DNA from: Bacteroidales bacterium
GTDB taxonomy: Bacteria > Bacteroidota > Bacteroidia > Bacteroidales > Muribaculaceae
Reading direction: 5' to 3'
DNA: 6,514 nucleotides
Assembly (NCBI GenBank): GCA_900752535.1
Contig: CAADVV010000430.1
Span: forward strand, 1-6,514
Below, piece by piece: positions 5,751-6,514 of this stretch. Position 1 is the first letter of the stretch. Each line of letters opens with the position of its first letter. The notes under the pieces are model-generated. The model did not search any database and had not been told where the DNA came from. It saw only the letters and a program-made list of their open reading frames with translations. The translations under genes and the position numbers were made by a program.

Positions 5751-6514
5751 TTACTTTTTATTTTGGTTTGCGTAATAGTTCATGAGGCAGCCGTCAGCGA
5801 GAATCTGACGTTCAACCGGGGTGAGGTTTTTGAAGTAGAGTTTGAGGTCTTTGATTTCGCCGTCGCCGGTGATGACTTTTGCCATGATTTCCTCTTTGCC
5901 GTCAAGCATGGCTTTGCGTATGCCGGGAACGAACACATAGTCGCCGGGTACATAGTCAAAGGCAGTGTCCTTGTCGATTGTGAAAGGCACGATGCCCCAG
6001 TTGATGCAGTTCGAGCGATAGCGCTTGGTGGCATATTCATAGCAGATATTGGCATCGCCGCCGAGCACTTTCTGACAGCTTGCGGCCTGTTCGCGGGCTG
6101 AGCCGTCACCGGGACGGTTGGCGAAGACGCACGAGCCGAGAGAAGTGTCGTCAGCTTTGGCTCCTACTTTTCCGAGAACTTCGGCCACTTTGGCTGGAGT
6201 GTGTCCTTCGCGGCGCTCAAGGTCCTCTTTCTGTATTCTCTTGCTGAGGCCGACATATTCGGGCACACGGCGCGAGAGCGCGAATTCAGAGAGTTTCAGC
6301 GGGTTGGAGCGATAGCTCGATGTCTCGCCCGAGGGAATGAGCTCGTCGGTGGTGGTGACGGGGTCGTGGATGACAGCGGCAAGCTCCAGAAGCATATTTC
6401 CCGACATGGGATACATCTTGGGCCAGTCCTTGATGTTGGGGCCGTAGCGCAGCTCCTCGTCGAGGTTTTCGCGGCGGGAGCCCGTGTAGACGCGGGGGCG
6501 GGAGGATTTGGCGG
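5751..6514 (-). CDS. acnA: Aconitate hydratase, C-terminal part (5' end outside the window)
   Basis: Aconitase isomerises citrate to isocitrate, the substrate of the next gene. The frame runs without a stop from the TAA at 5751-5753 to the window edge, giving 253 visible residues of a protein expected to have about 750; the internal Met at 6414-6416 is not the start. The visible part begins in the linker (RPRVYTGSRRENLDEEL), continues through DPVTTTDELIPSGETSSYRS and ends with the swivel domain, where GDGSAREQAA holds the Ser-x-Arg pair that binds substrate and KRYRSNCINWGIVPF follows. The 4Fe-4S cysteines lie in the missing N-terminal part. The pattern is that of the mitochondrial-like aconitase described in Bacteroides fragilis. 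The promoter must lie outside the window; acn and icd form an operon. The symbol follows Bacteroides usage and is less certain than the function. Confidence 0.93.
   Translation of the reverse strand, partial: AKSSRPRVYTGSRRENLDEELRYGPNIKDWPKMYPMSGNMLLELAAVIHDPVTTTDELIPSGETSSYRSNPLKLSEFALSRRVPEYVGLSKRIQKEDLERREGHTPAKVAEVLGKVGAKADDTSLGSCVFANRPGDGSAREQAASCQKVLGGDANICYEYATKRYRSNCINWGIVPFTIDKDTAFDYVPGDYVFVPGIRKAMLDGKEEIMAKVITGDGEIKDLKLYFKNLTPVERQILADGCLMNYYANQNKK

Noticed and set aside
6414..6416. Met codon as the start of a 221-residue aconitase-like protein
   Set aside because: The frame is open upstream to the window edge and the extra 32 residues (including GSRRENLDEEL) are conserved aconitase sequence, so this Met is internal.

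Overview
The window looks like a chromosomal contig from a member of the Bacteroidales (phylum Bacteroidota). Three things point there. The aconitase C-terminus and the type II isocitrate dehydrogenase resemble those of Bacteroides. The intergenic DNA carries TAnnTTTG-type promoter boxes (recognised by the primary sigma factor of this phylum). The readable translation starts lack clear Shine-Dalgarno sequences and follow A-rich leaders. Coding DNA is fairly GC-rich, which would suit a Muribaculaceae-like gut species better than Bacteroides proper, but the family assignment is only an inference.

Layout. Bases 1-1009 (+) hold the 3' two thirds of a TolC/NodT-type outer-membrane efflux gene; its 5' end is off the window and the first ~90 bases look corrupted. 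It runs tail-to-tail, with a 4-base gap, into a LysR-family gene (1014-1940, -) that I identify as oxyR from a C-x8-C redox pair matching Cys199/Cys208 of E. coli OxyR. A 98-base divergent intergenic region (1941-2038) separates oxyR from an 811-codon gene (2039-4474, +). That gene encodes a four-domain fusion: CoA-disulfide/persulfide-reductase-like flavoprotein, rhodanese, TusA and a DsrE-type domain. A symmetrical bidirectional terminator (4494-4523) closes this gene and, from the other strand, the icd gene (4541-5746, -). Upstream of icd, separated by 4 bases, is the 3' end of an aconitase gene (5751 to beyond 6514, -).

How the parts work together. The acn-icd pair is the oxidative branch that turns citrate into 2-oxoglutarate for glutamate synthesis. 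The oxyR/fusion pair is the most interesting part. The intergenic region contains a near-consensus OxyR operator (ATAG-N7-CTAT plus a degenerate second copy and a further CTAT, spaced 10-11 bases apart), placed over the oxyR -7 box and just upstream of the fusion gene promoter. This suggests that OxyR represses itself and switches on a one-polypeptide sulfane-sulfur relay and reductase in response to peroxide or persulfide stress. All five expected cysteines of the relay are present.

No tRNA, rRNA, CRISPR, insertion sequence or phage feature was seen.
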